Counted from the first letter of the stretch, positions 22,239-32,698 are shown. The stretch: DNA of 64,000 nt from Lolium rigidum (GCF_022539505.1 NC_061512.1:151883962-151947961), one strand, 5' to 3'. The notes: generated by a model not told the origin, from the sequence alone. Program-made: numbers and translations.

Positions 22239-25200
22239 TTGATGCGGATGAACCGGCGACAATGGATGTACGTTGACCGACGTCTGCCCGAGTTCACTTC
22301 GGGCCTGAAAGAATTTTTCCGTGTGGCTGAGGAAAACCCACAGGCGGATGGTTATATGTGTTGTCCATGTGTTGATTGCCGGAACTTAAAGCAATACCCT
22401 GAATGGCAAGTCATTCACTCCCACCTGCTTTGGAAAGGTTTCATGCCCAGCTATAATTGTTGGACCAAGCATGGAGAAAGAGGGGTTATGATGGAAGACG
22501 ACGACGAAGAAGAAGAGGATGATGATATGTACCCTAACTACGGTGATACTGCAACAGGGCATGATGAAGATGAGGAGGCAGGTGGAGGTGATCAAGATGA
22601 AGAGGCATCAGATGAGCCCGTTGATGATGATCTTCGTCGAGCCATCGCTGATGCACACAGAGATGCAGAAACTGAAAACGAGAAGCGAAAGTTAAAGGGC
22701 ATGTTAGATGATCACAAAAAGAAGTTATACCCAAATTGCGAAGATGGCAACACAAAGCTCGGTGCCACACTCGGAGTTGCTGCAATGGAAGGCGGAGGCT
22801 GGTATATGTGACAAGCCATTTGAGAAGTTACTGAAAATAATGAAGAGGAGGTTTCCAAAGGATAACGAATTGCCTGACAGTACGTACGAAGCAAAGAAGG
22901 TTCTCTGCCCTCTAGGATTAGAGGTGCTGAAGATACATGCATGCATTAATGACTGCATCCTCTACCGCGCTGAGTACGAAAATTTGGAAGAATGCCCGGT
23001 ATGCAATGCACTACGGTATAAAATCAGGCGAGATGACCCTGGTGATGTTGAGGGCGAGCCCCCTAGGAAGAGGGTTCCTGCCAAGGTTATGTGGTATGCT
23101 CCTATAATACCACGGTTGAAACGTCTGTTCAGAAATAAAGAGCATGCCAGGTTGTTGCGATGGCACAAAGAAGACCGCAAGAAAGACGAGAAGCTGAGAC
23201 ACCCCGCCGATGGGTCGCGAGTGGAGGAAAATCGATAGAGAGTTCCCGGACTTTGCGGATGACGCGAGGAACTTAAGGTTTGGTCTAAGTACGGATGGAA
23301 TGAATCCTTTTGGGGAGCAGAGCTGCAGTCATAGCACCTGGCCCGTAACTCTATGTATCTATAACCTTCCGCCTTGGTTGTGCATGAAGCGGAAGTTCAT
23401 TATGATGCCGAGTGCTCATCCAAGGCCCAAAGCAACCCGGCAACGACATTGATGTTTACCTACAGCCATTATTTGAAGAACTCTTACAGTTGTGGAGCGA
23501 AGGTGTACTTGCATGGGATGAGTACAAACAGGAGTCATTCAACCTACGAGCGTTGCTTTTCGTGACCATCAATGATTGGCCTGCTCTTAGTAACCTTTCA
23601 GGACAGACAAACAAGGGATACAATGCATGCACGCACTGCTTAGATGAGACCGAAGGTGCTTATTTGAAGAAATGTAAGAAGGTTGTGTACCTGGGGCATC
23701 GTCGATTTCTTCCAAAGAGGCACCCCATCAGAAAGAAAGGCAATCATTTCGGAGGTGAGGCAGATCACCGGGAGAAGCCTGAACTCCGTACCGGTGATGC
23801 TTTACTTGATATGGTCAAGGACATAAAAGTAATATTTGGAAAGGGTCCTGGCGGCCAATCTGTTCCCAAAAAAAGGCTTCGAAGAAAAAATCTGTTCCCA
23901 AAGACGTTGTTACCGGACACGCACCCATGTGGAAGAAAAAATCTATATTTTGGGATCTACCCTATTGGAAAGTCCTAGAGGTCCGCTCTTCAATCGACGT
24001 GATGCATGTGACGAAGAATCTTTGCGTGAACCTGCTAGGCTTCTTAGGCGTGTATGGGCAGACAAAAGATACACCAGAAGCAAGGGAGGACCAGTATCGT
24101 ATGAAAGTCCCAAAGAACAAGCAAGAACTGAATTACAAGACGGATACAGAGAGTCGCTTAAGTCCTGGCAGCTACGCTCTTACCAAAGCAGAGAAGGAAA
24201 TCTTTTTTGAAGTCCTTTACAGTATCAAGGTGCCGTCTGGATTCTCATCAAATATAAAGGGAATTATAAATATGGCGGAGAAAAAATTCCAAAACCTGAA
24301 GTCGCATGACTGCCACATTATTATGACGCAGCTACTTCCGGTTGCATCGAGGGGCTTACGCGGAAAATGTTCGAATACCCATTGTGAAGCTATGTGCATT
24401 CCTTAATGCAATATCTCAGAAGGTAATCGATCCGGCTAGTCTTCCAAGGTTACAGAAGGATGTGGTGCAATGTCTTGTTAGCTTTGAGTTGGTGTTTCCA
24501 CCATCTTTCTTCAATATTATGACACATCTCCTGGTTCACCTTGTCGAAGAGATTGCCATCCTCGGTCCTGTCTTTCTACACAATATGTTCCCCTTCGAGA
24601 GGTTCATGGGGGTCTTAAAGAAATATGTTCATAACCGTGCTAGGCCAGAAGGAAGCATCTCCAAGGGCTATGGAACGAGAGGAGGTCATCGAGTTCCGTG
24701 TTGACTTTATTCCCGACCTTAAGTCGATTGGTGTTCTCGAATCGCGACATGAGGGGCGACTAAGTGGAAAAGGCACGCTAGGAAGGAAATCAATGATATG
24801 TAGGGACGGCATTTCTTTCACTCAAGCACACTACACAGTCCTACAAAGTTCCACCTTGGTGGCCCCGTATATCACTGATCACAAGAATATTGTACGCTCC
24901 GAATATCCGGGGCAGTCTGAAGACTGGATAACACATAAACATATGCAGACATTCGGCGGTTGGCTCCGAACACATCTCATTAATAACAACGCTATTGAAG
25001 ATCAGTTGTACTTGTTGGCCGGGTCACCATGTTCGACTATACTGACTTTCCGGGGGTACGAGATAAATGGAAATACCTTCTACACGTTCGCCCAAGATAA
25101 AAAGAGCACCAACCAAAACAGTGGTGTCCGCATTGATGCAACAAACACTAACAGTGGGGAAAAGGACACATATTATGGTTACATAGAGGAGATATGGGAA

Positions 25201-25614
25201 CTTGACTATGGACCTTCTTTTAAGATCCCTTTGTTTCGGTGCAAATGGTTCAAGCTTGATGGAAAAGGGGTAAAGGTAGACCAGCTGTACGGAATAACAA
25301 CAGTGGATTTCAACAATCTTGGTTACAGAGACGAACCATTCGTCCTAGCCAATGATGTGGCTCAGGTTTTCTATGTGAAGGACATGTCCTCCAGACCGAA
25401 GAAAAGAAAACAGAAGGAAACGAGCTCATCCGATGAGCCAAAGCGTCACATAGTTCTTTCGGGGAAAAGAACCATCGTGGGAGTCGAGGACAAGACGGAC
25501 ATGTCGGAAGATTATAATAAGTTTGCTGAAATTCCGCCCTTCACGGTGAACATTGATCCAACCATCGCGTTAAATGCTGAAGATACTCCATGGTTACGGT
25601 CGAAGCGATCATAA
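22239..25614 (+). pseudogene. CACTA TNP2-type transposase, frameshifted
   Basis: Starting at about 22242 (MRMNRRQWMYVDRRLPEFTS), the parts of a TNP2 transposase follow in order. These are a transposase-associated N-terminal domain with YMCCPCVDCRN; a Transposase_21 core with CPVCNALRYK, RFGLSTDGMNPFGEQ, ACTHCLDETEGAYLKK and SSIDVMHVTKNLCVNLLG; a DUF4218-like part with MTHLLVHLVEEIAILGPV and FPFERFMGVLKKYVHNRARP; and a DUF4216-like C-terminus with YYGYIEEIWELDYG and FKLDGKGVKVDQLYG, ending at 25614. At least seven frame changes are needed (near 22750, 23212, 23410, 23880, 23925, 24345 and 24690). The protein would cut and join element ends; this copy cannot make it in one piece. Confidence 0.85.
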
Positions 25615-25710
25615 TGTATTAATTAATTATTATCTTGTACCTTGATGAGCTCATATTGTGAAGCGTTTGTTGTGATATGTATCAGTAACATTGGTTGTTT
25701 CAACTAAATG

Positions 25711-26070
25711 CTCTTTCCTCCGAGAAGCTCCCGGAAGCCCTATTTAATTACCCTGAGGTACTAGTTGTTGGGTGTATATATACTAGCAGCTTCCGAGCGG
25801 GACTTGCGGGAAGAGTTACTCGGGCAAAGCTTCCGAAGATGTCTAAGATGGCCAGCCATCTAAGACATCTTCGAGAAGCTTCGCCGGAGAGGCTCTTTCC
25901 TTCGAAAAGCTCCTGGAAGCCCTCCTTACCCTGAGCTAGCTACTGGTTGTTGGGTGTATACTAGCAGCTTCCGAGCGGCACTTGCGGGAAGAGTTACTCG
26001 GGCGAAGCTTCCGAAGATGTCTAAGACGGCCAGCCATCTAAGACATCTTCGAGAAACTTCGCCGGAGAGG
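25711..26070. repeat. 180-bp tandem duplication with an embedded hairpin
   Basis: Two units start with ctctttcc at 25711 and 25893 (about 182 and 178 bp); a third begins at 26071 and stops. Each unit contains gaagatgtctaaga.ggc and its complement separated by two bases. In unit 1 the 18-bp arms (25835-25852 and 25855-25872) are perfect; unit 2 has one mismatch. It lies just after the transposase remains. Confidence 0.8.
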
Positions 26071-26223
26071 CTCTTTCCTTCTTGGTCGTTGCCTCTCAGG
26101 CTGCTCTCTCTCTACTCTCCCCGGAGGGGGCTATATATAGCAATGTGTCTCCAGATAATCCCCCCCAGATGAGGCCACCCCAGATAAGGCAAACACCAGA
26201 TAAGCCTCCCCCAGATTTAGCCC

Positions 26224-26520
26224 CCCATCTTTAGCACCGGTTCCAGCCAGGAACCGGTATAAAAGGGGTATATAAACTAATCCACCATCTTTAGCACCGG
26301 TTCAAGCCAGGAACCGGGATAAAAGGGGTATATAATCTAATCCACCATCTTTAGCACCGGTTCAAGCCAGGAACCGGGATAAAAGGGTATATAATCTAAT
26401 CCACCATCTTTAGCACCGGTTCAAGCCAGGAACCGGGATAAAAGGGGTATATAATCTAATCCACCATCTTTAGCACCGGTTCAAGCCGGGAACCGGGATA
26501 CAAGGGGTATATATATAAAC
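26224..26520. repeat. Five-copy 60-bp tandem array in the CACTA element
   Basis: Five units of 59-61 bp, each with ccaccatctttagcaccgg, ttcaagcc.ggaaccgg and gataaaaggggtatata. They start near 26224, 26281, 26341, 26400 and 26460. Each unit holds the half-palindrome caccggttc/gaaccgg seen in the element's subterminal repeats and a TATAA-like tail. Confidence 0.85.
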
Positions 26521-26640
26521 TAAAGACAACGACTTTATTGAAATTTAACAAGATACATTAACTAAACTTAAACTAAAACAACGACAACGACTTTATTGAA
26601 ATTTAACAAGATACATTAACTAAACTTAAACTATAACAAC
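26516..26640 (-). terminator. Duplicated 3' region with polyadenylation signals for the small minus-strand gene
   Basis: A segment of about 61 bp (cgactttattgaaatttaac to aaacttaaacta) occurs twice in a row. On the minus strand each copy contains AATAAA (26534-26539 plus the next base, and 26592-26597 plus the next base), 48 bp or more downstream of the stop at 26646. The assignment as a poly(A) region follows from position and motif. Confidence 0.5.
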
Positions 26641-26645
26641 TTCTA

Positions 26646-26975
26646 CTAGTTCTTCCGCGCATCCGTTGCTGCCCTCCTGGCTGCCGCCTCCTGCCGCAAC
26701 TCCTCCTCACGACGACGCTTATACATCTCCTCACTATCCGGATCCGCCACACGCGGCCGCTTATGCAGCTCCTGGAGACTCTGCCTCTCAAATGCTTCTA
26801 TGGTAGCTGCTAGCGCCGCCTCCTCCCACTCCTCTATCTCTGCGAGCTGCGGGTCCACCTCATCCTCTGCTGCCCTCCTTGCTGCCGCCTCCTGCCGCTG
26901 CAGCTCCTCCCACTCCTCTATCTCCGCGAGCTGCGGGTCCACCTCCACCGGCGGCGGGTGCGGCTTTGGAGGCAT
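26646..26975 (-). CDS. Small CACTA-borne ORF, 109 aa, charged coiled-coil type
   Basis: An uninterrupted frame MPPKPHPPPVEVDPQLAEIE to ATDARKN. It has a Pro-rich head, then the segment VDPQLAEIEEWEE present twice exactly (about residues 12-24 and 40-52) around an RRAAEDE linker, then a Glu/Arg-rich helical tail with ELRQEAAARRAATDARKN. No domain is recognised. A consensus TATA box lies 54 bp upstream of the ATG and AATAAA signals lie downstream. This supports a real transcription unit opposite in direction to the element's other genes. It could be an element accessory protein or a captured piece of a host gene. Confidence 0.55.
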   Translation of the reverse strand: MPPKPHPPPVEVDPQLAEIEEWEELQRQEAAARRAAEDEVDPQLAEIEEWEEAALAATIEAFERQSLQELHKRPRVADPDSEEMYKRRREEELRQEAAARRAATDARKN

Positions 26976-27028
26976 TGTGCAATGGGCTAGGGTTTGGTGA
27001 TGATCGAAGTGGGAGAGACGGGGACGTA

Positions 27029-27038
27029 CTATTTATAG
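27029..27038 (-). promoter_or_regulatory. TATA box of the small minus-strand CACTA gene
   Basis: On the minus strand the bases read CTATAAATAG, the plant TATA consensus, 54 bp upstream of the ATG at 26975. A start about 30 bp downstream would leave a short 5' UTR. Confidence 0.7.
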
Positions 27039-27133
27039 AGGGAAAATATCCCGCGCGGCGCCGTGGAGAGAAAATATCTCGCGCGTCGTTTGCGTCCTGG
27101 CGGGGAAAATATACCGCGCGCCGCTTGCGTCGT

Positions 27134-27292
27134 GGCGGGAAAATCACCCTCGCGTCGTGGCGGGAAAATCACCCTCGCGTCGTGGCGGGAAAATATACCG
27201 CGCGCCGCTTGCGTCGTTTGACGGGAACCTACCACGCGCGCGTCGTGGCGGGAACCTATCCCACGCGAAAGACGAAAAAAAATGGCGGGAAA
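27134..27292 (-). promoter_or_regulatory. Cluster of E2F-like sites (TTTCCCGCC)
   Basis: GGCGGGAAAA occurs at 27134, 27159, 27184 and 27284, and GGCGGGAAC at 27247. On the minus strand these read TTTCCCGCC, fitting the E2F/DP consensus TTTSSCGC. The first three sit in a 25-bp tandem unit (cgtggcgggaaaatcaccctcgcg). The cluster lies 95-265 bp upstream of the TATA box at 27029. E2F sites give S-phase expression in plants; occupancy here is an inference. Confidence 0.55.
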
Positions 27293-27317
27293 ATACAAAA
27301 GGCAGTGAAAAAAGGGG

Positions 27318-27396
27318 CCTTTTGCACCGGTTGGTGGCTCGAACCGGTGCAAAAGACCCTTTTGCACCGGTTCGAGCCACCAACCGGTGCAAAAGG
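27318..27396. repeat. Perfect 38-bp inverted repeat (internal CACTA palindrome)
   Basis: Arms 27318-27355 and 27359-27396 are exact complements with a 3-base spacer. Each arm is a partial palindrome of the GCACCGGTT type, with ggtggctcg in the middle instead of the tgtgttacg of the copy at 21832. Confidence 0.9.
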
Positions 27397-27419
27397 TCCC
27401 ATGAATAAATTCCACGCGC

Positions 27420-28330
27420 GCGCCCTTTCTTCTCCATTCGCGCGAGGACCAAAATACGGGGAGACTCGCCGAGATTTCGCCCGCCCGCGCCGCCGCCGTC
27501 GACCGCGCCTCCCCGCCCGCCCGCGCCGCCGCCGTCGACCGCGCCTCCCCCGCCCGCCCGCGCCGCCGCCTCCCCCGCCCGCCCGCACCGCCGCCTCCCC
27601 TCCGCGTCCGCGCGCCCGCGCCGCCCCGCCCCGGCCTGCGCGCTGCGCCGCCCCGCCCGGCCCGCGCGCCCGCCGCCGCCCGGCCACCTCCGCCCGCCCG
27701 GCCGGCCCCTCCGCCCGCGCCGCCCGGCCGGCCCCCTCCGCCCGCGCCGCGCGCCTGCCCGCCCGCCCGGCCGCTCGAGCCAGAGGTGAGGCGCCGCGCC
27801 CGCCCCTGCCTCCTTTTTTTTTAGTTTTATATTTAGTTAGGAAATTTTAGTTAGAAATTTGTATTGGAAATTTTAGTTAGGAAATTTTAGTTAGAAATTT
27901 GTATTTGGAAATTTTAGTTAGGAAATTTTAGTTAGAAATTTGTATTTGGAAATTTTAGTTAGGAAATTTGAATATGTAGGTTTTAGTTAGGAAATTTGAA
28001 TATGTAGGTTTATTTAGATGGAAAATTTAGTTAGAAAATTAGTTAGATTTTAAATAGTATGTGTTAGAAAAATGTTACTTTGATTAGTATGTGTTAGATG
28101 GAATATGTAACTACTTTATTTAGATGTGTTAGAAAAAATTTAGATGGAATTGTTAGAAAAATTTCTATGTTAGACATATTTGTTAGAAAATATTAGTGAA
28201 ATTTATATGTTAGAACTATTTGTTAGAAATTTCTATGTTAGAAATATTTGTTAGAAAATATTAGTGAAATTTATATGTTAGAAATATATGTTAGATAAAA
28301 ATGTATGTGTTAGACAAAAATAGTAGTATT
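27420..28330. other. GC-rich block followed by AT-rich minisatellite
   Basis: 27420-27810 is dominated by cgcccgcc/cgccgccgc runs and is open in several frames only because of composition. From about 27820 to 28330 it changes sharply to repeated units such as gaaattttagttagaaattt and tgttagaaat, several of about 60 bp. No gene is supported. The GC block could be the upstream region of the gene that starts at 28398. Confidence 0.6.
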
Positions 28331-28397
28331 TGTTACTAAGATATATATATATATATTCATAAGTAATTTATTCAAATTCAATATTAGTTTGCATACG

Positions 28398-28823
28398 ATG
28401 CCGCGCCCGCCGCGTCCTGGAGCTAGGACAATTTTAGATGAGTTGCGGCAGTTGGGGGAAGTTCGGGACTGGGCTCCGCCGGGGTGGCACTGGGAGGTGT
28501 TATCTTCCGGGGCGCGCACCTTGGTGCGGAATCCGGGTCCCGTCGTCGACCCGGATATTCTATGGTGGAGGTCTTATGGGCCACGTTCGTTTCGAGAGGA
28601 GCCGGCCCCGCCGGAGGTGGTAGCTCGGCGCATTGCAGCGGAGGATGAGCATGTTCGCCGTTACATGTATGCGTTAGACACCATGTATAGGACCGGATGG
28701 TCGATTATGCGGGGATCTCATGTTAGCTATGCTCCCGTTGCTTGTTCCGTGGCTTTGGGTGTTCACCCGGCGTGGCTCGGGACCCGGTCGGCGCCGTTGA
28801 GAGCTTGTAGTGTGATGTATTAG
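28398..28823 (+). CDS. CACTA-borne ORF, about 141 aa, unknown function
   Basis: The start MPRPPRPGARTILDELRQLG lies just after the AT-rich repeats; the frame runs to TAG at 28821. It has VRDWAPPGWHWEVLSSGART, a WWRSYGPRSFREEPAPPE segment and a central IAAEDEHVRRYMYALDTMYR helix. I recall similar WEVLSSGxRTLVRNP stretches from Triticeae CACTA annotation, but I know no function. It may be the first exon of the transposase-associated gene that follows. Confidence 0.5.
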   Translation: MPRPPRPGARTILDELRQLGEVRDWAPPGWHWEVLSSGARTLVRNPGPVVDPDILWWRSYGPRSFREEPAPPEVVARRIAAEDEHVRRYMYALDTMYRTGWSIMRGSHVSYAPVACSVALGVHPAWLGTRSAPLRACSVMY

Positions 28824-29006
28824 GGACCGATCGAGCTATATGTGTAACTCAGATCTTTGATTATGTATTCAGCATTATCCTTAATTTGCACTTATATATA
28901 TGTGTAAGCTGTAATATTTGATCATTTATTTATATCATTATCTTGGTTAATTACTGCTTCGTTGTGTTTATAGCATTAGAATAACTTGTAAGTCTTTGCA
29001 GAAACT

Positions 29007-30040
29007 ATGGAACGAGACCTAGAAAAAGAATTCCTCGTCGAGGAGATTATCCGTGATGATCAGGATATCACCTCTCTTTACCTAAACCAATCCGGCGAGG
29101 GAGACGCGATAGATGGCGAACCGATTTCTCCCAAGGCTCACGCAAAAAAGTTTGTAAGTCAATGCGGAGTTATTGTTAGGGACACCGTCCCGATCACCAC
29201 TCAAGAATGGAAGAAACCTGGAAAGGGGGACGAAGGAGTTACTTATGTCGACACGAGATTAAAAAGTCTGATGTTTAGGAAGCTGCTGGTAAATTTCACC
29301 TTTCCGCAGCCAAGCGACTACGATAGTGAGAATGACGAGGCCAGACCACGAGGATCCCGAGCTGAATAGCGTACAACGAAGAGTTAAGAAGTGGGCTCTT
29401 AAGAAGATGGCAAGTACAGTTCAACGACTACAAGAAGAAATTGGACGAGCTTCTTTGTCAAGAAAGGGAAGACTCCCGATTTCAATGGCCCCTATGAGAA
29501 GATAAAAGACCACTCGGGAGGAATTTGTGAAGTTAAAGAAATCGGACAAGGCAAAGAAAAGGTCTGACACCAATACGAAAAATGCTTCTAATAAGATGTA
29601 CTTCCATACCATGGGGCGAGGAGGCTACAATGCTGGCAGGCCTAAGTGGGAGAAATGGGAGAACGAGCTAATTAAAAAGGGGATCCAGCCAGAGGTACTG
29701 AAATGGAACCAGCGGTCAAGGGATTGGTTTTACGCGCATGGGGGCACGTTGGACGCACAAGGGTTATGCATATATACACAAAGACATAAGGAAAACCCAC
29801 TTCCCATCGAAGCCTTTAGAAATGTTGCAAAGGAAGTTGAAGAGGGGAAGTTCCGTCCCGAAAGAGAGAACGACCAGCTCACACGCGCCCTTGGGAATCC
29901 CGAACACTCGGGACGAACACGAACCACATCGGGTGGCAAGCCGTGGTGTATTGGGTTTCCTGCGAAACGAAGAAATATCCCGATAGAAGCCGTCGGAGGC
30001 AAAAGGATGTGGTTCACGAACGCGTTGCTAAGCTAGAGGA
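29007..30040 (+). pseudogene. Second CACTA transposase-like gene (Transposase_24 type), frameshifted
   Basis: It opens as MERDLEKEFLVEEIIRDDQD and SLYLNQSGEGDAIDGEPISP, loses frame near 29340-29400, and resumes as KWALKKMASTVQRL and, from 29527, SDKAKKRSDTNTKNASNKMY. The core FHTMGRGGYNAGRPKWEKWE and WNQRSRDWFYAHGGTL matches the plant Ptta/En/Spm transposase family (PF03004) as I recall it, a DNA-binding partner of TNP2. The last frame ends at 30034. A stop and at least two shifts make this copy non-functional as written. Confidence 0.65.
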
Positions 30041-30111
30041 ACAAGTGAGAATGATAATGTCAGGCTCAGTCACAGTCACCCAACCTTAAGCTAATCCGCA
30101 GATAGAAGAAG

Positions 30112-32466
30112 TTGCATTCGATGCTACCGGCCAGGGATCTCAGCGGAAAAGCAGCGTGGCTTCCACGGAGCTGCATGGTGATGATGCACATGTGGATCCG
30201 CGAGATGGCTCCTCCCTCCCCTGTGGAACCGCAGATGGATCTTGATCTCTACCCTGTAGACTTTATCACAGAGTCTACACCTTGTGAGCTACATTTCCAA
30301 ACGATGGGCTACTTAACGCTCAAGGCGGCGGTCGGCTATGTCTTACCGCCAGTACCCGATCAAAGATACCACTTCAAGCCGGTTCCACCTGGCTACGCTG
30401 TTGCCGGGGTGGATCAAGTTATGGATGGGTATGGGCCGCTGAGGCTTGACCACCCAGCCGGTGAAGGGGATTTGGTAGAGCTGGGAGAAGCCAAGAACAC
30501 TACAGTTCTATGGCGAAAAGAATTCATTGTGATTCCGGGTTGGAAGGCGCCAACAAGGTCTCCACCGAGGCAGCATTCTCCACCGATGCAGCCGTCTCCG
30601 GTGCGTGAGCCTTCCCCGCCGGCGCGTGAGCCTTCCCCGCCGACGCGTGAGCCTTCTCCGCCGCCGCGTGAGCCTTCTCCGCCGCCGCAGCCCAAGTCTA
30701 AGAGCAAAATTAGGCGGTCCGCTACGACACGGCTGAGTCGTAACGGATCACCGAGACGCAAACAAGAGCCCCTCCCAAGAGTGCCTAAGGTTCCTCCCAA
30801 GAGACCTTATGACTATACAGTTGAGGAAAATGCCAAGATCGTAGCTGAACAACACAAGCAACAAATGTTGAAATTGAAAAAGCCCCAGCTTGAGCCGGAG
30901 CCAGCTATATCTCTGGAAAAGAAGTTGAAAATGCTGAAGAACCTTCATCAACCTGAGCCAAGTCTTTCATCGAACTATGACCGGTCTATTCGCAAGTCAA
31001 ATGTGTCAGCAAAAGATCGGTGGGAAAAAAGTAAGGTAGAAGGGAAACCAGTTCCCCTACTTGGAACCCAGAAAAACTCGTGCCCCCCGCTCCAAGTGTA
31101 TCCCGATGTCCTATCGTGCCTTGATCCGCAGATGGTAAAACTATACAAAGATGAGGCGGATGCGGCCGGTATGAGTATTCCCGAGTACTTAAGCCGCATC
31201 GATGCAGATTTCTTGTTCAAGGGTGAGGATGTCCAAATAGCATACCGAGTACAAGTACGGGCAACCTCTTGTCGGAGCTGAGGAGTTGCCTAATCTATCA
31301 ACACAAGCTGCGAAGACTGCATAATTGGTACATGGATGCATGTAAGGATGGTAAGAACTGGATCATGGTGGCAATCACAGATGATCACTACGGGCGAAAT
31401 GACGTGATGAACATCGAATTTTGTGAATTATTTCAGTTATTCAACCAAGACGCCCTCGACAAATCTCTGCTGAGTGCCTACTGTCTGTAAGTATTATTTA
31501 TGTAATTAAGTCTCTACCGCGGCTCGTCCATTGCATGCATATAACCATACTCTCACTGTACTATGCAGAATGAAGATCCGCGAATGCCGCAAGGGGCAAA
31601 TCTATGATCTTGGGTTCGTTGACCCATATACCGTGAATGGGTATACTGTCGACCACTCTCCCAAGGACACGGAGAATAACTTGGTATATGTCTTAAGGAA
31701 AAACTCATACAAAAGGGCAATACTATTTCCTTACAACTTCGCGTGAGTGTTACTGTCTTCACACATTAAATCTTTTTCGCTTACTCCATGTGTTAAGTGT
31801 AATTGATGAGTTATGCATATATATGTGTGTCCGCAGGTTTCACTATATCCTGCTAATCATTGAACCCGACACCGGGATAGTAGAAGTCATGGACTCGAAG
31901 AGTAAACCCCTTGAGGCGTGGGGGGACATGGCTGATATCCTCCTCAAGGCTTGGAAACGGTTCACCAACAAGTCTCCGGGTTTAAAGAATAAAGAACTTC
32001 GAATAAAACATGTACCGGTAAGTACTACTGGCTAGGCCGCGCATCTCTTTGATTCTAGTTTCAATATACCATTATTATCATCCTTGATTATATATATATT
32101 ATTTTGATTGAACTTTGTTCTCGTAAAGTGCTTGAGGCAGGAGGACGGGAATAATTTATGCGGGTTCTACGTTTGCGAGTTCATCCGCCGAATACCCACC
32201 ATAAGAGGGACATTTTGGAACAACTTGATGTAAGTAAACAACATTCATGGCTTTATATTATCACCTTCTGTTTCATTCACATACACACACATATATATAT
32301 TGACCACCGTACCTTCTTTAAATTATTAGATCCAACGGTTGCGGAACGGTCTTCTAGCAACCGAGCGTGTACGAGCAATTCAAGAAGAGCTGGCGGGATT
32401 CTTACTTGAGCAAGTCATAGCTCCGGACGGAGAACACTATGTGGCCGACATGCAAAATCACCGTTG
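30112..32466 (+). pseudogene. CACTA-borne Pro-rich protein with Ulp1-like (C48) protease domain
   Basis: An N-terminal part from 30112 is followed by about eight REPSPP-type repeats (30590-30690), a basic segment and a long helical region. Two single-base shifts (near 31244 and 31308) break the frame before the protease part. That part has five exons with good splice sites: up to 31486, 31569-31742, 31837-32017, 32129-32229 and 32330-32466. The catalytic-type residues are all present: His in FHYILLIIEP, Asp in VMDSKSKP, Gln in LRQEDGNN and Cys in NLCGFYVCEF. Ulp1-family proteases cleave SUMO from proteins; copies carried by plant transposons are known, with unproven roles. Splice signals and the triad are intact while the upstream frame is not. 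Confidence 0.7.
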
Positions 32467-32609
32467 ATGTAGACATATATATATATGCATGAACTCGTGT
32501 GTCACTTTGATCGATATATATATGTAATATAATGGTTTGCTATATATATATATATATTTGAATTGTCTGCATTAATATTATACCGTGTTTCGAATGGGGC
32601 AGAGTCTCT

Positions 32610-32690
32610 GCCGCGACAGCGTTTTAGTGCAATTCCCTGCCGCGGCAGACTCTGCCGCGGCAGGGAAGGGCACTAAAATGCTGCCGCGGC
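32610..32690. repeat. 40-bp imperfect palindrome near the CACTA right end
   Basis: Arms 32610-32649 and 32651-32690 are complements with four mismatches; the centre is one base. Both contain cctgccgcggcaga and a ttttagtgc segment. It may be a small nested foldback element or an extra subterminal repeat. Confidence 0.75.
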
Positions 32691-32698
32691 ACAACCCT

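Noticed and set aside
26224..26520. Regular 60-bp repeats considered as a CRISPR-like array
   Set aside because: Units are contiguous without unique spacers, in a plant transposon.
26879..27850. 323-codon plus-strand frame and the overlapping 143-codon minus-strand frame at 27256-27687
   Set aside because: Both run through the E2F-like array, the palindrome and the GC-rich block; residues are almost only Arg, Pro, Ala and Gly. They are open by composition, not by coding.
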